Below are positions 45,894-58,772 of a DNA stretch of 64,000 nt, in pieces (the stretch's first letter is position 1; each line of letters opens with the position of its first letter). The notes beneath the pieces were generated by a model. That model was not told the DNA's origin and did not search any database. It saw only the letters and a program-made list of their open reading frames with translations. Source of the DNA: Chelydra serpentina. Taxonomy: Eukaryota > Chordata > Testudines > Chelydridae. The stretch lies in NCBI GenBank assembly GCA_037349315.1, contig JBAIAC010000001.1, positions 32,550,001-32,614,000 on the forward strand, written 5' to 3'. Position numbers and translations under genes: made by a program.

Positions 45894-46849
45894 GCACAAC
45901 TCTGCATCTGCTGGTTTGTTAACAGGGTGAACAGCTGCGGTTAGTGCCTGCTACACCTGACCATGCCCCCTCTGGGGCCTAGAACAGTGCAGACAATGCT
46001 TCCCCGCCTCCCAGCCTGTAGTGCTTTGAAGTCAAATGATGACTGTTTTCTATCAGTGGAGGAAAAGGGGTTCCTTGCATCTTCTCCCTCCTCTACAGCT
46101 TGATCCTGCATCAAGCCCCTAATGCCTTTGTGCAGGGGAGCCATAATTTTGTCATAGTATTTCTTTAGCCCTAAAATAAATCTTTCATTTTCCTGCCCAC
46201 TTAAATGTTCATAGTTTAGTATGTTGCATTTAGGGATGTGCTTCTATCTTTGAAATATTAATCAACACAAGAGAGCCAAGTACAGCACTGCTCTTGAGCT
46301 CTCGTGTTTGAATTGCTGTCTGAGTAAGGGGAAGAGCACAGTGCCACCTTGGGAAAAGCCCCTGGATGAAACTGTCACTCAGATTGTTCCAGTTTCCTCC
46401 CTGCTCCCCTTCTGCTCCTAGGGAGAAGTAACTGACTGCAGCTGAAAAGGCTAAAATCTATTTCCCCCTCATACTGGCCCAACTCTGTCCAGCATATTGG
46501 GGAGTGGGAGGGAATACGGAGCCATTGATCTCCCCACTCCACGCCCCCTCCGCCCTCTTCCTCTGCGTTGTATATGTCCAAGAGCTTTTGTTTTAAAACT
46601 ATTTTTAAAACAAAGACAATAAAAATGTATTAACTCAGTGCCAAACTATAAATGAAAAGATTAGACAAAGTTTGGTGGTAAGCATTATAAACATCTAAAG
46701 TAGGCCATTAACATCTACCAAGATCTTTCTGAGCCAAAGACTGTGTTGCACCCTCACATTTTGGGGATAGTTTTTTATGCATTGTATCTACAGGAGTAAT
46801 GCAGTTTGGATGAGGTTCAAGTAAAATGATTGATCTGTACAGCTGTCTG
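45894..46849. other. Intronic, nothing recognised
   Basis: A GC-richer patch at 46370-46570 was not classified. Confidence 0.5.
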
Positions 46850-47040
46850 TCTATCTTGGGTACTTTTATGTCATACCATCTGAGCATCTTGCAACATTCA
46901 GTGTATTCATCTTCACAACACTCCTGGAGACTAGGAAAGTGCTATTATCTTATGTTGCCCAAGATCACACAGGAAGTCTGTGGCAGAGCAGAGCCAGGCT
47001 ACTGCACTAACCACTGGGCCCTCCTTTCTGTCCTCCACTA
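46850..47040 (-). repeat. MIR-type SINE, antisense
   Basis: GCCCAAGATCACACAGGAAG, then CTGTGGCAGAGCAGAGCCAG and CACTAACCACTGGGCCCTCC, in the inverted MIR order. Confidence 0.8.
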
Positions 47041-47844
47041 GAGTAACTACATCCTTTGGCAATGCTTTGGATTATGGAGAGAAGCAAACTTTCACTTTTA
47101 TATCTCAGGTCAGAGTACTGTGACTACTAAAGACTAAAACAAAACTATAGTGGGGGGGGAGGGGGAAACTGTACACAAAACAGCTTTAAATTTTGTGGGA
47201 TGCATTTCTTCTCCATAACGTATTTTCACTGATCTCCTGTTTCCCAAGTCAGCATCTCAAATGTAAATAATTTGTAGTAATCAAAAAGGGATCCACATAA
47301 GGAGTTAAATTTTGTTCCAAACTAAGGAACAGTTGAAAATCATGTCTGAAAGCCTTAAGTTATTATACAGTTTATATATACTATAACACATTAGCTAATC
47401 TGAAGCAGATAGGAGACTTCTTGGGGTCATTTTTTCCAAGTGATGGCTCAGAGTTACATATGCACACAAAACCCATTATCTCTCAGATGAAGTATAGCCA
47501 AAGTAAATGTGTTTTAAATTCATACTGGAAATGCAGATGCTCTAAAATTGTCTGATAGACAATCTCTTTAATAGATGTAACGAATATTTTGTTTTCCCAT
47601 TACCACTATATAAAAAAGCACTTTATGCTTGCTTTCCTCAACAAAAATCCTACCAATGACTTTTATTAAACTTCCAGGATAACACAGGACCCAGAGAAAG
47701 CTGAATATTTATTCTTGATTGTGTCTAGGCTAAACTCCAAGTTTGAAGAGTTCCCAGAATAGACAGGAAAGCCACTAGTCCTTTAAGGAGTGTGGTGACT
47801 TTAAGACTCCCCGTTTAAGGTATCCTATTAATACTAACAATACT
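47041..47844. other. Intronic, nothing recognised
   Basis: No element ends or exons seen. Confidence 0.55.
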
Positions 47845-48010
47845 TTGCACTTATATCATTCATCAGGTCCAAACAACTGAACAGTGAATTATTATTCCTC
47901 TATTACAGATGTAGAAACTAAAGCATAGAAAGATTAAACTACTTGCCATGGATCACACAATGAATAGAATAGTAGAACACAGGTCTCTGGACTCGCAGTC
48001 CCCTGCTCTA
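47845..48010 (-). repeat. MIR-type SINE, antisense
   Basis: ATTACAGATGTAGAAACTAA, then ATGGATCACACAATGAATAG, ACACAGGTCTCTGGACTC: the inverted MIR pattern, diverged. Confidence 0.75.
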
Positions 48011-49867
48011 AAAATTAGAAACGCTGGCATCACAGTGGTTATAGTCAGTATAGAGTATATAGACTCCAAAAATCTTGAGTAAAACATGCAAGCATGTATC
48101 TTAGGGAGAATAAACCCAAAATAATATGTGCCATAAACATAGTCTTTTTGATCGCATTGGGGGGTGTGGATTTCAGTGGAACCCATTTCTTACATCTCAG
48201 TGCTGCATTCTGAAGTTGCATAGAGTGTATGGGACATGACAAATAAGGCCCTGATTCTGTATCAGATTTACTACTATGGACCCCCATGCACATGGGGAGC
48301 CCCATTGAAGGCAGATCTGATTGCAGGATCAATTCCTAGATTGCTAAACAATTTTTGTGTATAAATTTTTTCCCTAATCCAAATTAGGAAGTTGTTTTAC
48401 CTGTTTGAAAGATAATCACATACACTTATCGTTTATCAAACTGCTACTTTATGTGTATTATTTTACATAGTTCAATACTGCAGTGCAACACTCTGAAGAC
48501 ACAAAACACACGGTAGATGATAAGTTAAATGAAAACGTTTGCTTAGTGTATACAAGGTTAATATGTAGTCAATAAGGGTACCAGGTGATGTCACTATGCA
48601 AACAATGATTTCAGTCTGGGAGGGGGAAAGGTCTTAAAAGAATAAAAAAGAAAGGGAAAAACTACTTCATTCTCTCCTGCCCAAAGAACAGTGAAGCAAC
48701 TGTGAATAGGAATAATTTGCAACTTCCTTTAAGTCACAGTTTTCAGATGCGCCCCAAAGGTCTCCAAATTGCTGAAAGCTATGCAAGACATTTGACCAGC
48801 CATTTTGAGTTTTGTTTATCACAAGGGTTGTTACTATTTAAAACACTTTACATTTTGATTAATCAGAAATGATTGCCATGGAGTTGGAACTTCTTATGCT
48901 AGAAAGAAGGGTTGCTCATGGTCGTGACTCAAAGCCAAGTACCTGATTTTAACCTTCTATGGAATCTTCAGTATGTTCAAATTAAAATTAATTTTTAGCT
49001 GCAGAATTCTATAGAGCTGAAGATTTTATTTGTATAATATAAAAGTACAGTGTGTTGATGTGTTTTGTAATCCCATGTTTAAAATGTAATATGTAGATAT
49101 CTTTTTTCCTTGGCTGTAAGTAGGATTGGATTACATTTTTGTCCATATGTTCTGGAAAGAATAGTTCATCCTGTTCTCTTTTAGCAAATTGCGTTCTTTT
49201 AATAAAGATGTTCTTTAAAAAAAAAAGTAGGTGTGTCAGGGTTCATCAAACAGTTTGCTAACAAATTTAAACTGACTGCTTAAAGTTCAGCTGACTTCTG
49301 CCAGATGGTGAGAGCACCATGACTCCTAATTATATGTCGGTGCGTACAGAGCACACTTGTTCAAGAATAGGTTGTTAGCAACAGCGTGAAGATGAGGGAT
49401 AAAAGAGATGTCTGTAACATTCAGAATCCATTTATTTTTGACAACATACCAAAGTCTCTTGCGTTCTCTTTAAAATTCCTTTTGTCGGGGGAACAGATTA
49501 CTGCTTTCAAGATAGCTGGCCAAAAGAGGGTAAAAAAAGAAGGATGGAAAGTTCTTGAGCAGCTGAGGGAAGCCTATGCCAAGAAGGGAAGACAGCTAAA
49601 AGTTGTATAAGAATAGTTAGACTGGGATTTGATATAGCTGTCAGTGCAAATTCAGGACAGCAGTTAGCCAGTTTGGATACTTCTTTTACACAGTCAAAGA
49701 AAGAACCATGTTCACTTTGTTGATCTCTTGTCATCTTGTCCCCTTTTTAAATTATAGCTCCCATTTCATAGCCTTTTTAGATAGAAGAGCCAGGTATGTG
49801 GTTGCTTTCCAACTACTGATAAAACTTGATATTGCAAGGTGCTGAGCACATTTTATGAGGCACTAAG
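48011..49867. other. Intronic, nothing recognised
   Basis: The 74-codon frame at 49386-49610 lacks support. Confidence 0.55.
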
Positions 49868-50490
49868 GGCTACATCCACAAAGGGATGGCCTTACTGCCC
49901 CGTTAGCTGTCAAAGTCCAACATTTAGGAGCCACCAAAATCCTCAAAAGCCCCACTCTTCAAAAGCCCCCTAACCCTGGAAGTGCCTAAATTCCCAAGGC
50001 ACCTTAGTTTCTGCTGGTGGACATTCACAAAGCCACTTATGTCCTGATGAAACCAAGCAGCTCAGCCCCTGAGTTCACGGCTAAGCTCCATCAGGAGTAA
50101 GGTACATTTGAGGGGTGCAGCTTAGGCCACATCTCTTTCCTTGGTTTAGGCAGCTTCCCACCCAGCTTGCTGGTTTCTGTGAATCCCTTTCTTAGGTACC
50201 TTGTAGAGGAAGCCTGGATACCCAGTTTGGGGCTGAGGATTCCATTGGGTGGTGGGGCACCTAAAAGTTACACTAAACATTGCCACACCTAAGTCCCTCA
50301 ATGCGCTCAACCCCCATTTACTTCAATGGCAATAGAGAATGCTCAGTGCCAAGCAGTAGGCACTCAACACCTTGCACGAGTAAGCCTCTGATGGTGATAG
50401 GTCTGCTTTTCAGAATTATTGAGCACCTTCTGCTCCCAATGACTTAGCTGGATCTGTAGGTGGCTGGAGCCTCCGAAAAGCAGGCCTTCT
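49868..50490. repeat. Probable old dispersed repeat, unclassified
   Basis: Contains GGGCTACATCCACAAAGGGA and several GCACCTA/GTGCCTA motifs (for example GAAGTGCCTAAATTCCC, GTGGGGCACCTAAAAG), which resemble a common reptile repeat built on 'CACAAAGGGACTTAGG'. No clear ends or TSD. Confidence 0.4.
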
Positions 50491-53420
50491 GATGTTTGTA
50501 TTAATAGGTAATCAACTTTCTTCTCAGAGATTAACTCCTATAATGCTTCAACAAACCAGGGGCCAAAGTAAATTCTCTGGCATTGGGTTTGCCTAGTCTC
50601 TTGACTATTGTTTTTCCACAGCCAAAAGGAAGCAGGACTAATTCAGCCTACCTGTAAGTGGTCAGTAAATCTTTGAAGTCAGTGAATTTATCACTCACAC
50701 ATAGGCTGAATTTGACCTAAATGTCTCCTTGCATACAACTGAAGACTCACTTATGGCAACTTTGGGTCATGTTCAGCCATAGCATAAGGAGATGAGATTT
50801 CCATTGACATCAATGGGTGCATCCAGTTCTTTCCAGGCTAATTTGGCCTCTTTTTTCCTGCTCCCACACAAAAATGTAGTATCTCATGTCTGTATTTTCT
50901 ACATCTACTCTTAACTCCGCAGAGAGTAGAATCTCCTGCAGAAAGCTTTATGTGCTGCTGTCAACACATGTATGTCCTCTAAGCTGTCTTTACTTGTCTA
51001 CCCGAGGTGTAGGACATACAGCCTTTAACTGCAGAAAATCTCAATTACCTTAATAAAGAAAAGAGCTGTTGCAAAACAAAATTGTGAGAACAGAAATAAT
51101 TTGGAATTTAAAGTACAGTGAGTTTCCAAACCCAAATACATATTTATAAAAAGCCATTTTTCCTCTGTTGGAGTCCAGACTTCTCTGAAAACTAAATACG
51201 CCTTTCTGTGGTTTCTAGTGTTACCGGCAAGACTGGTGTTGAAGCCGGCTCTCCAGGCCCCAAAAATACATGCAGATTCATGGAGATGTCTCTGGGGAAA
51301 AACGTAACTTGTCTCTGATCCAACCTGTCATGACTTCATTGATGCAGGCAGTCATTTTGTAGGGCTTTTCAGATACTCTTACCCCATCATTCAGAGTAAT
51401 CTTCCAGGGATCCAGAGAGCTATTATGTGGAAAGGCGGGAGATTAGCTCCATTTGTCATGCAAGTATTTAAAGGCAGTGTTCATTACTTAAACATGACAA
51501 AATATATGCAGAATGTCAAAATGTCTATATTTATTTAATTGATTATAGGAATTTTAAACTTTTATTGTACTATTTTGCTGTCTTCCATTCTTCATCTCAA
51601 CCGTGTAGTCTAATATAAGGTGATAGATGGTCCAGCTGACCAGCAAACAACCTTCTTTTAAATGAATGCTAATTGTATTCTGAAAGAACAGTCTTAAACT
51701 ACTTCAGCAGTCACCTATTTTGTGAAGCACAGCATTTCCCTTGTGTGATATTCTCTACAATTCTGCTGTTCATGGTCTGAGAGGTCAGGTATAAACTCAA
51801 ATTAAGCCTTTCAGCTGCAGTTGTAATGGTAAAAATCCCATCATTGCCATGTTAAGATAAAACCGCAGTGTTCATCTACATCACGTGCAATATAGGTTTA
51901 AGTATAGCTTAGCTAATAGAGAAGAAAGAGTCTTGCATCCAGATGATATAAAGCCACACCCACATGCCTCTCTGATTGGCATTCTTGGAAGTTAAGCAAG
52001 AAGCTCCAATATTGAATAGGCCCAGTACCATGCAAAGGATGAATGTGTCAGGTCAGCAGTTATGATGTAACTTGAACATTAAAGCCCAAAATTATATTTG
52101 AATGGAAACAGGTCAGAATAAACAGAGATAATATGAGAAGAGATCCAGCTTTAACCTTTTCTGAGTCTCATTGGAGAAGTACATGTACGGCTGATGTTAG
52201 ACTTAGTTTCAGAGGCAGATGAGGTGGAAGATTCAATTTGCATTTGGAAAAATTGACTGTGATACACTATTATTCCTCTCACTAGCTGAGGCATGGTGGT
52301 ATTGGTTTTCAGTGGTGTGGGATACTGTCTGCCAGCTCATTGTTCAGGGAATAGACATCTAAGTAGGAATTAATTTTATGTGTCTTCCGTCTTTTATTCC
52401 TTTTGAGTGGAATACGTTGTTCTTTTGCCAGAACAGTAGACATACAACTGCTTTTTCCATTTACTGTGTCTTATCTGAGTAACAAAAGATCCCTCTAGAT
52501 AAGTGACCAGTTCCCTCTTTGCACTTGAGACTGTATGAGCCAGTGTAGTAATGAGGATGGGATTTCCATGAGTTCTCATCTTTTTCAGTTGCACTGTGTT
52601 TCTTAAGACTGAAAGCTCTTCACAGAATGAAGAGTGGGGCTTCAGTCTTTATTGGAGTCTCTGGCCATGCCATAATATAAATATTAAATAATTATTTTTA
52701 ATGGATGATAATCAGCAAGCCCTCAAAATGAGGTTTATATTACAATGCAAACTTTTTTTCCTTGATGATGCTATGCTACCTGAACTGTAGTCAAGGAGCC
52801 CTGAATCTGGCCCTACCACCAAATACAAATATTGGGCAAGCTAATTTCTGAGTTGGGCTGCAATAACTCCTGAGAATTTACATAGTAACACCATTGAGTA
52901 AGATTGATTTACGTTGCTAAGTCTTGCAAGACAATTTGGAAAATAACTCAGGTCGCTACCATATCTTTAAGAGCACCTGCAACTGGCTGCACATAAGGAT
53001 TAGTTTCACAGGGTCTGAATACACTGGGCTTATACATTAGCTCTCTCTTATCCTGCTCCAGCAAAAACCTTGCAACAGCATCAACAGTGGAGCAAAGCAG
53101 ACTTAGACTCTGTTACTAAGAAGGAAAAAAACACAACCTGTTTCAATGCCCAGCCCTTAATATAAACTGAGCAACATGGTGTGTGATATAGATCCTGTTT
53201 GTCAGAAGCTATGTGAAATGTGTGATTTCTGGCACAGGCAAACATGAATCCTTTTTATTTATTTAGATGTGGTAGCACCATTGGGTGGGTCTCCTAAAGT
53301 TCTTGTGGGTTTGACTTCAGATTTTCCTTTGTATGCACTCCCCTGAGCCTCTGCCAAGCCTGCCATGCTTTAGCCCAACTCAGTCTTTCTCTGTGTACCT
53401 ACTAATTAAGGACTGTCTTT
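50491..53420. other. Intronic, nothing recognised
   Basis: Nearly 3 kb of AT-rich intron with no element ends or exons recognised. Confidence 0.55.
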
Positions 53421-53422
53421 TA

Positions 53423-53424
<2 letters not shown>

Positions 53425-53472
<48 letters not shown>
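53425..53472. repeat. (GT)n microsatellite
   Basis: About 23 GT units without interruption. Confidence 0.97.
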
Positions 53473-53475
<3 letters not shown>

Positions 53476-53937
53476 AAGGCAAGTGTTTAAACTCATAGGC
53501 AGCCTTGATCAAGTAATTGATCAGCAGATAATAGATGAAGGGCTTAGTCTGAGTCATTCATTTAACTCCTTTGAACCATGCAAACTCTGATGCATGAGAT
53601 GTAAAATGTTCCCTTAGTAATGGTTATATCAGAACATAAAAAACATGGTTTGGCCAAACTTCTGTGTACCAACAAATACCCTACTTCACTGCTGACATCT
53701 GCAAACATTTTTTTTATGGTAAGTGGTTTTTTGATTCTCAGATTCTGTGCCCTTACTGTCCCTCCACCCCCACCTCAAATTTGGGAGCTATGCTATCCCT
53801 TGGCTCTTTAAAGAAAACATGAAAGGATAACTAGGCAACATTATATATTAACTGTAGCCGCACTGTAAATCCTTGATGTTAGAACAGATATTCAGTAGCA
53901 TCTTGCAGCCATACCACTTCAAGCTGTGAACTTGACA

Positions 53938-54019
53938 GATCACATAAGCTAATCACAGTCAGACTGAGGTAGTCCTTGGATCACATAAACTAATCACAGT
54001 CAGACTGAGGTAGTCCTTG
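53938..54019. repeat. 41-bp tandem duplication
   Basis: Two adjacent 41-bp copies beginning GATCACATAA and ending GTAGTCCTTG, differing at one base (G/A at position 11). Confidence 0.95.
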
Positions 54020-54090
54020 GATCAAAGGCCCCTGGGGAAAAATGTAGGGTTCTGCCAGGAAGTAGTTTTCATGATTCATTAGTTGTTAAA

Positions 54091-54226
54091 AACACTTAAC
54101 ATTTATATAGCACTTCTTATTATTGTGCTTTAAAAACTAATTAATTTTTACAATACATCTATGAGGTAGACAAACTAATATGTCCATTTCCCAGGTGAGG
54201 AAACTGAGGCAAAGATCTTAATTGTC
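54091..54226 (-). repeat. MIR-type SINE, antisense
   Basis: Contains TGTCCATTTCCCAGGTGAGG followed by AAACTGAGGCAAAGATC, the inverted MIR core-to-tail sequence. Confidence 0.75.
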
Positions 54227-55850
54227 TTCGCAGCACTTGTCTTGCAGGGCTGATACTGTCTTGGGGTGATGTTAAAGAGCACTATGCTAGTAGAGGTGCC
54301 AGCATTTAGATGATACATAAAATTGAAGTCCTGGCCCTCTGTGGACATTAAGAATTATGTGGCCTTTGTTGCAAGAGTTGTGTTAGGATGTTAAAGAGGT
54401 ATTGTCAGATTAATTTCTAAAATAAATTCCCTTAGCAATGACTTAGAATTTTAAAAAGATCAAATATGCTTTTCACTGTGAATGCTGTTTGTTTACTTTT
54501 TTACAACACTCTCATCTTGGACAATTAAAAGAGGTTAGTCAGTTTTGCTTTACTTTAAAGTCAGTTTGTGGTCAACTCAACTTTCGGGTTCATAATCACT
54601 ACAACATTTGGATTTCAACCCCTCTGAAGGAATACGCATTGTTTTTTTAAGAATGTTTCTGCTGGAATTTTTATAAACAATTTCCACGGAAGCATTTCTA
54701 TTGGTCTTAATCTTTGTAAAAGCTTATTTTTACAAAACCTAATTTTTGTTGCACATTTAACTGGTGTCCCTTTAATCCTGGTAACCTTGGCCAGATTCCA
54801 GCCTGGGTAATCAAATGCTGTTTACCCAAATTTTTCCACTGGAAATTGTATTATTCTTCACTTCTTGGATGTTAAATACTTTAGTGTCATCTGTTGGCAA
54901 ATAGCTGCAGTGTTTCACTCTGAGGTGGCTTCACTTTGATGGTGGGTTTAATGATTCTTATATATACTAAATACTTTGGATTGTACCATCAGTTTTTTCT
55001 GAGTGTAATGCACCCCAGTGCAAAGGCCTATGCACCACTTCCATCCCACTGAAGGCCTGTTTTGAGGGTTTAAGTTGGATTTCACTTATTCATAGGCCTT
55101 GTGCTGGCCCTCTGCAAAGGGAAGACTTTCATCCATTTGTGAAGTGCTTTGGAGCCATTTGCATCAAAGCTGCTATACCAGAATAGATGTGATCACCATC
55201 TAAAGAAGCTGATCTTTTTTTCCCCACTCTGAAATTATCATCACATATGAGCAGATTAAATGCCAATGGTGTCAGTGAAATTAGATTGTGCCCGAGTCTC
55301 ATTCAGCTCATTGAGTCTTGGCACTGTCTTTTGAGGCTTTTAACTTTCAAAAAGTTCTGCTGTATACCGCTACAGGGGTACCATGGTTTATGTCTTTCCC
55401 GTTTTTGAAGTGTAGCCCAGTGTAGGTAACCAGATGTATTACACATGCTCTTCATGCAGAAGCGAGCTGAGATTTACAGCAGGGAAATATTTCTGCTGAG
55501 TTTTTGTCTTTGAAAGTATTTATTTGTTATTGGTTCATTATTCTCCAGCTCAGTAAAAGGTTTACTATTTTGCATGCTAAGCAGATGGACATGATAATAT
55601 CCAAGGGATCCTTGTGGAGATGCAATGAATTATGCTTACATGAGAACATGTCTAACATTACATGCAAACATTTCTAACAGTTTCTGTTTGACTACAAAAG
55701 ACATTTCAAATTGTCTTCAGCATAATTTGAAAAGTGGCCATAGTTCCTTTGTTGGTATTTGATAAGTGGAAATGTGTAATGGCAAGAACAGATCCATCAC
55801 TTGAACCGTCTCCAGAAGGAAGTGTAATGATTTGAAGTGGGCCCCTTCCT
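54227..55850. other. Intronic, nothing recognised
   Basis: No element ends or exons recognised. Confidence 0.55.
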
Positions 55851-55851
55851 G

Positions 55852-55985
55852 TAATCCTTACTCAGGCAGCCCCCACATTCCCTACAATGAGTGTTTTGCC
55901 TGAATCAAAGGCAAATTCTGGTTTTATTAATCTCAGTGAAAACGCTGGCAATCATTGACTTCAAGGATTGCACAATAGGTAATAA
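55852..55985. repeat. Imperfect palindrome, recurrent family (diverged)
   Basis: GTAATCCTTACTCAGGCAGC and the later TTGACTTCAAGGATTGC recall the arms at 26240; pairing is weak. Confidence 0.4.
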
Positions 55986-56227
55986 CGGTAAGATTTAGGC
56001 TCAAAATATACTTTTCAGCCAATTTCCAAAAGTGATGCATGAGCAGACGCCTTTCTCAACCTTCTCTAAACCAAAGTCACAGTAAATGCATATGAAGAAT
56101 CAGAAACTCACCCTCTTCCTGGAGTTTGGCTTTCTTAACAAGTAAATTAACAACATAAATTCAAACTTTCTCCCCAGTCTTGGCTGCTCCTAGGGTTCCT
56201 CCCTCAGGATTCTTCTTATTTTTATTT

Positions 56228-56312
56228 CTATTACCATATTATTTGTATTGCTGTAGCACCTAGGATCCCTAATCATGGACCAACATGCCATCATAGTAGG
56301 TGCTGTACAAAT
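56228..56312 (-). repeat. L2/L3-type LINE tail, antisense
   Basis: TGTAGCACCTAGGATCCCTA, ATCATGGACC and TAGGTGCTGTACAAATATGG, the inverted tail order. Confidence 0.65.
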
Positions 56313-58095
56313 ATGGAAATAGAATCATTAATTTTAACTTGTAATTAAAAAATATGGATATCCTGTTACACCATAAGATATTACAAGTGATAGCATTGGG
56401 GAGGAGCCTGTTGGGGATTTTGTTTGTTTTGTTTGGTGGTGGGTTTTTTGTTGTTTTATTGGGGTGAGTGTTTTGGGGGGGTTTTTTGGTTTTCTCATTT
56501 ATTTTGATTGCAGCCTGGGAGAAAGCTCTTAAAACTGTAAACTGTTCTTTAAGCATATAATAAAGGCATATTATTTAGTGCAGCAGAACTTCCATACTTC
56601 AGTGGATGGTGTTTGGAGCAGGCATTCCAGAAGGCTCCACATCTTCTATACGTAATAGAGTTGGGCTTCATTCTAGCTCTATATGACCCACTAAGGAGGA
56701 GGAATTGAGGATGGGCCAGAGAAAAGACACAAGTGAAGAGTATCAAGTGGCTACAAACCTCCTCATAGGGAATGTATAGGGCTTGTAGCCCCTGTTCCTA
56801 CCTAGAGGATGGATTAGTAGCGATGTAGAGACTGCTTAGCTAATCTGTGCCTTTCCCATAGTGTAGGTGCTAGATTCCATCCCCTCCACTTCACCTCCAT
56901 TCCATGCACAGTTCTCATGGGCTTCCCCGGGAATCTCACCCTGTCTTCATCAGTATTTATTGACACATAAGTAAACATACGATAATTCTGTCAGCTTGGA
57001 ATCACCTTAAAACTTTGAATTTCTATGTAAATAGATGATACCAAGCTCAGTAACTGCTTATTGGGAGCTGTGGGCCAATTAGCACTGAGAGCTAATGAGT
57101 AATTGCTGGGTACTATGGCATATTTGCACTATAGAAAGTGAGATAGCAGGTCGTAAATGAGACTTTTCCATAGTGGTTATAAAGAAATCCGCTTTGGAGG
57201 CTAAATTCGTATTGATCCCTCTGATGGACAGACAGGGGAGCATGGTTATTGTATTCAGATACAGGTGTGATTGGAGGCTATGCATGGGGCAAATAGTGTG
57301 TTGCAAGTAGTGTAGTAAGTGTCAACCCCCTTGTGTTCCTGCTTTCTTATTCATGAAAGCATACAACATACACAAAAAAAGGGGATAAAGTGTTAGAGGA
57401 AAGGCAGAGAATGGGCATGTCTGCAGAGACAAGGCATCACCCTATCATGCATAGTTTTCTGGTGTTTTGTGTCCTCCTCTCTTTTCCCCTTACACTTATA
57501 TATTCAACAGTGCAACTGTGCTGTGCAGGATTCAGCCCATTTCTGTGTCACTGAAGGAAGTTAACATTTATGCACAATTAAATAAAGCCCAAAGTCTTTC
57601 TCCACATGCAAAATGAAAATATTCAATGTGTGGTCTTTGGGCTAAAATGTGATATAATATGCTCTGTGGCATTGCATAGTGATGGTAACTGGAAACCAGC
57701 AATGGGGGATGAAAGAGGAACACAGAAAAATGTGCAATTTACCATTATGAAAATACCAGTGTTTTCACTTGCCATTGTTTGCCATGCTTAGATTTTTTTT
57801 ACACTCTGGTTTTATTTAAGGAAGCATTAAAGTTATTTTGAAAAATTAAGAATTCAGGTTTGAAGATGCCCAAGTGAAGTGAATCAATGAAATCTGTCAG
57901 TAAAAAATTTGCCTGCTCCCAAAATGCCTTTTCTCTTGGCGGAAGCTGGAGTCTGGTGTGTTAGTGACTGTTGATTGCTAAAGGACTTGTATGCTGGCTT
58001 GCTGTAATATTTGTCTGCATTCTCCAACAGTAATAAAGCAAATGTGAACTATCTTCTGCTACCACTGAATCAGTTCTGACTTATTTTATGGGCAG
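56313..58095. other. Intronic, nothing recognised
   Basis: T/G-rich runs at 56410-56500. No element or further exon found before the 58096 acceptor. Confidence 0.55.
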
Positions 58096-58204
58096 GATCA
58101 GGAGGAGAAATGTCACTTGGAAGTCAGGAGGCTTTTGAAATTTTCAAGAGGGATTATGTGGACAGCGTAACCATCGAGGACAACAAACAGCTTCTTAAAC
58201 AGAG
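58096..58204 (+). CDS. KIF6: KIF6 exon D (tail region)
   Basis: A 109-nt exon (2 + 35 codons + 2). The acceptor is TTATGGGCAG and the donor AG/GTGAGT. With the G from exon C the frame reads GSGGEMSLGSQEAFEIFKRD, then YVDSVTIEDNKQLLKQ and the first two bases of an Arg codon. The motif SL-G-QEAFEIFKRD followed by DSVTI-DNKQ-LKQR is what I recall of the KIF6 tail and is the strongest support for KIF6 over KIF9. No stop or frameshift. The following exon, expected to begin with the last base of Arg and then Phe, was not found before 64000. Confidence 0.94.
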
Positions 58205-58589
58205 GTGAGTGAGTGTCATGTTGAGATACAGCCACAGCCAGGGCTCACAATGACTCTTGTGAACTATGTTTCAAGCTTCAAACTTAAACTTGGGGCAGCA
58301 GCAAGCTATGCCTGCAGGAAAGATTTATTGCCCGTCAGATGCTTGGGGGCATTATATAAGAACCTGAATAGAATAGAATAGAAGGAGCGATCAGGCTGGT
58401 CACAGAGCATTACTGTTCTTCTCTCACAAGCCCTAGAGAATATATATGGCAGGATGGCATTGACAATTTTAAATGATGTAAAGGAAGTTGGAATCATGTG
58501 ACTGCTACTTTCATTAATATAATTTCCATTGTAGGAAAGAGTTTTATAGGCTCAGGCACTGAATTAAGATACCAAAGGGACTCACAAAA

Positions 58590-58745
58590 CCTGTGTTCTA
58601 GTCCTCTACTACTGATTTTCTGAGTGTTGTTGGCCAAGTCATTTTAACCTCTCTATGCCTCTCTCTCTTAAATAGAAATAGCAATACTTTCCTACCGCAC
58701 ATATTAATGTTGTAAAGCACTTTGAGCTCTTCAAATGGAAGGGAC
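58590..58745 (+). repeat. MIR-type SINE, sense
   Basis: TTGTTGGCCAAGTCATTTTA, ACCTCTCTATGCCTCTCTCT and TGTAAAGCACTTTGAGCTCT are in MIR order. Confidence 0.75.
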
Positions 58746-58772
58746 TAGAGAAGAGCAGCACATTGAAAGTAG

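Larger units (their letters stand above)
6406..58095 (+). other. KIF6: KIF6 intron C-D, 51.7 kb
   Basis: A GT-AG intron of phase 1, donor GTTAGTG and acceptor TTATGGGCAG. It holds nearly all the transposons in the window, listed separately. No other KIF6 exon was found in it, and the frame across it is continuous with a Gly codon split G/GA. Confidence 0.85.

Noticed and set aside
45619..45944. Lysine/arginine-glutamate and phenylalanine/serine-leucine repeat proteins
   Set aside because: Direct translation of the (TTTC)n microsatellite.
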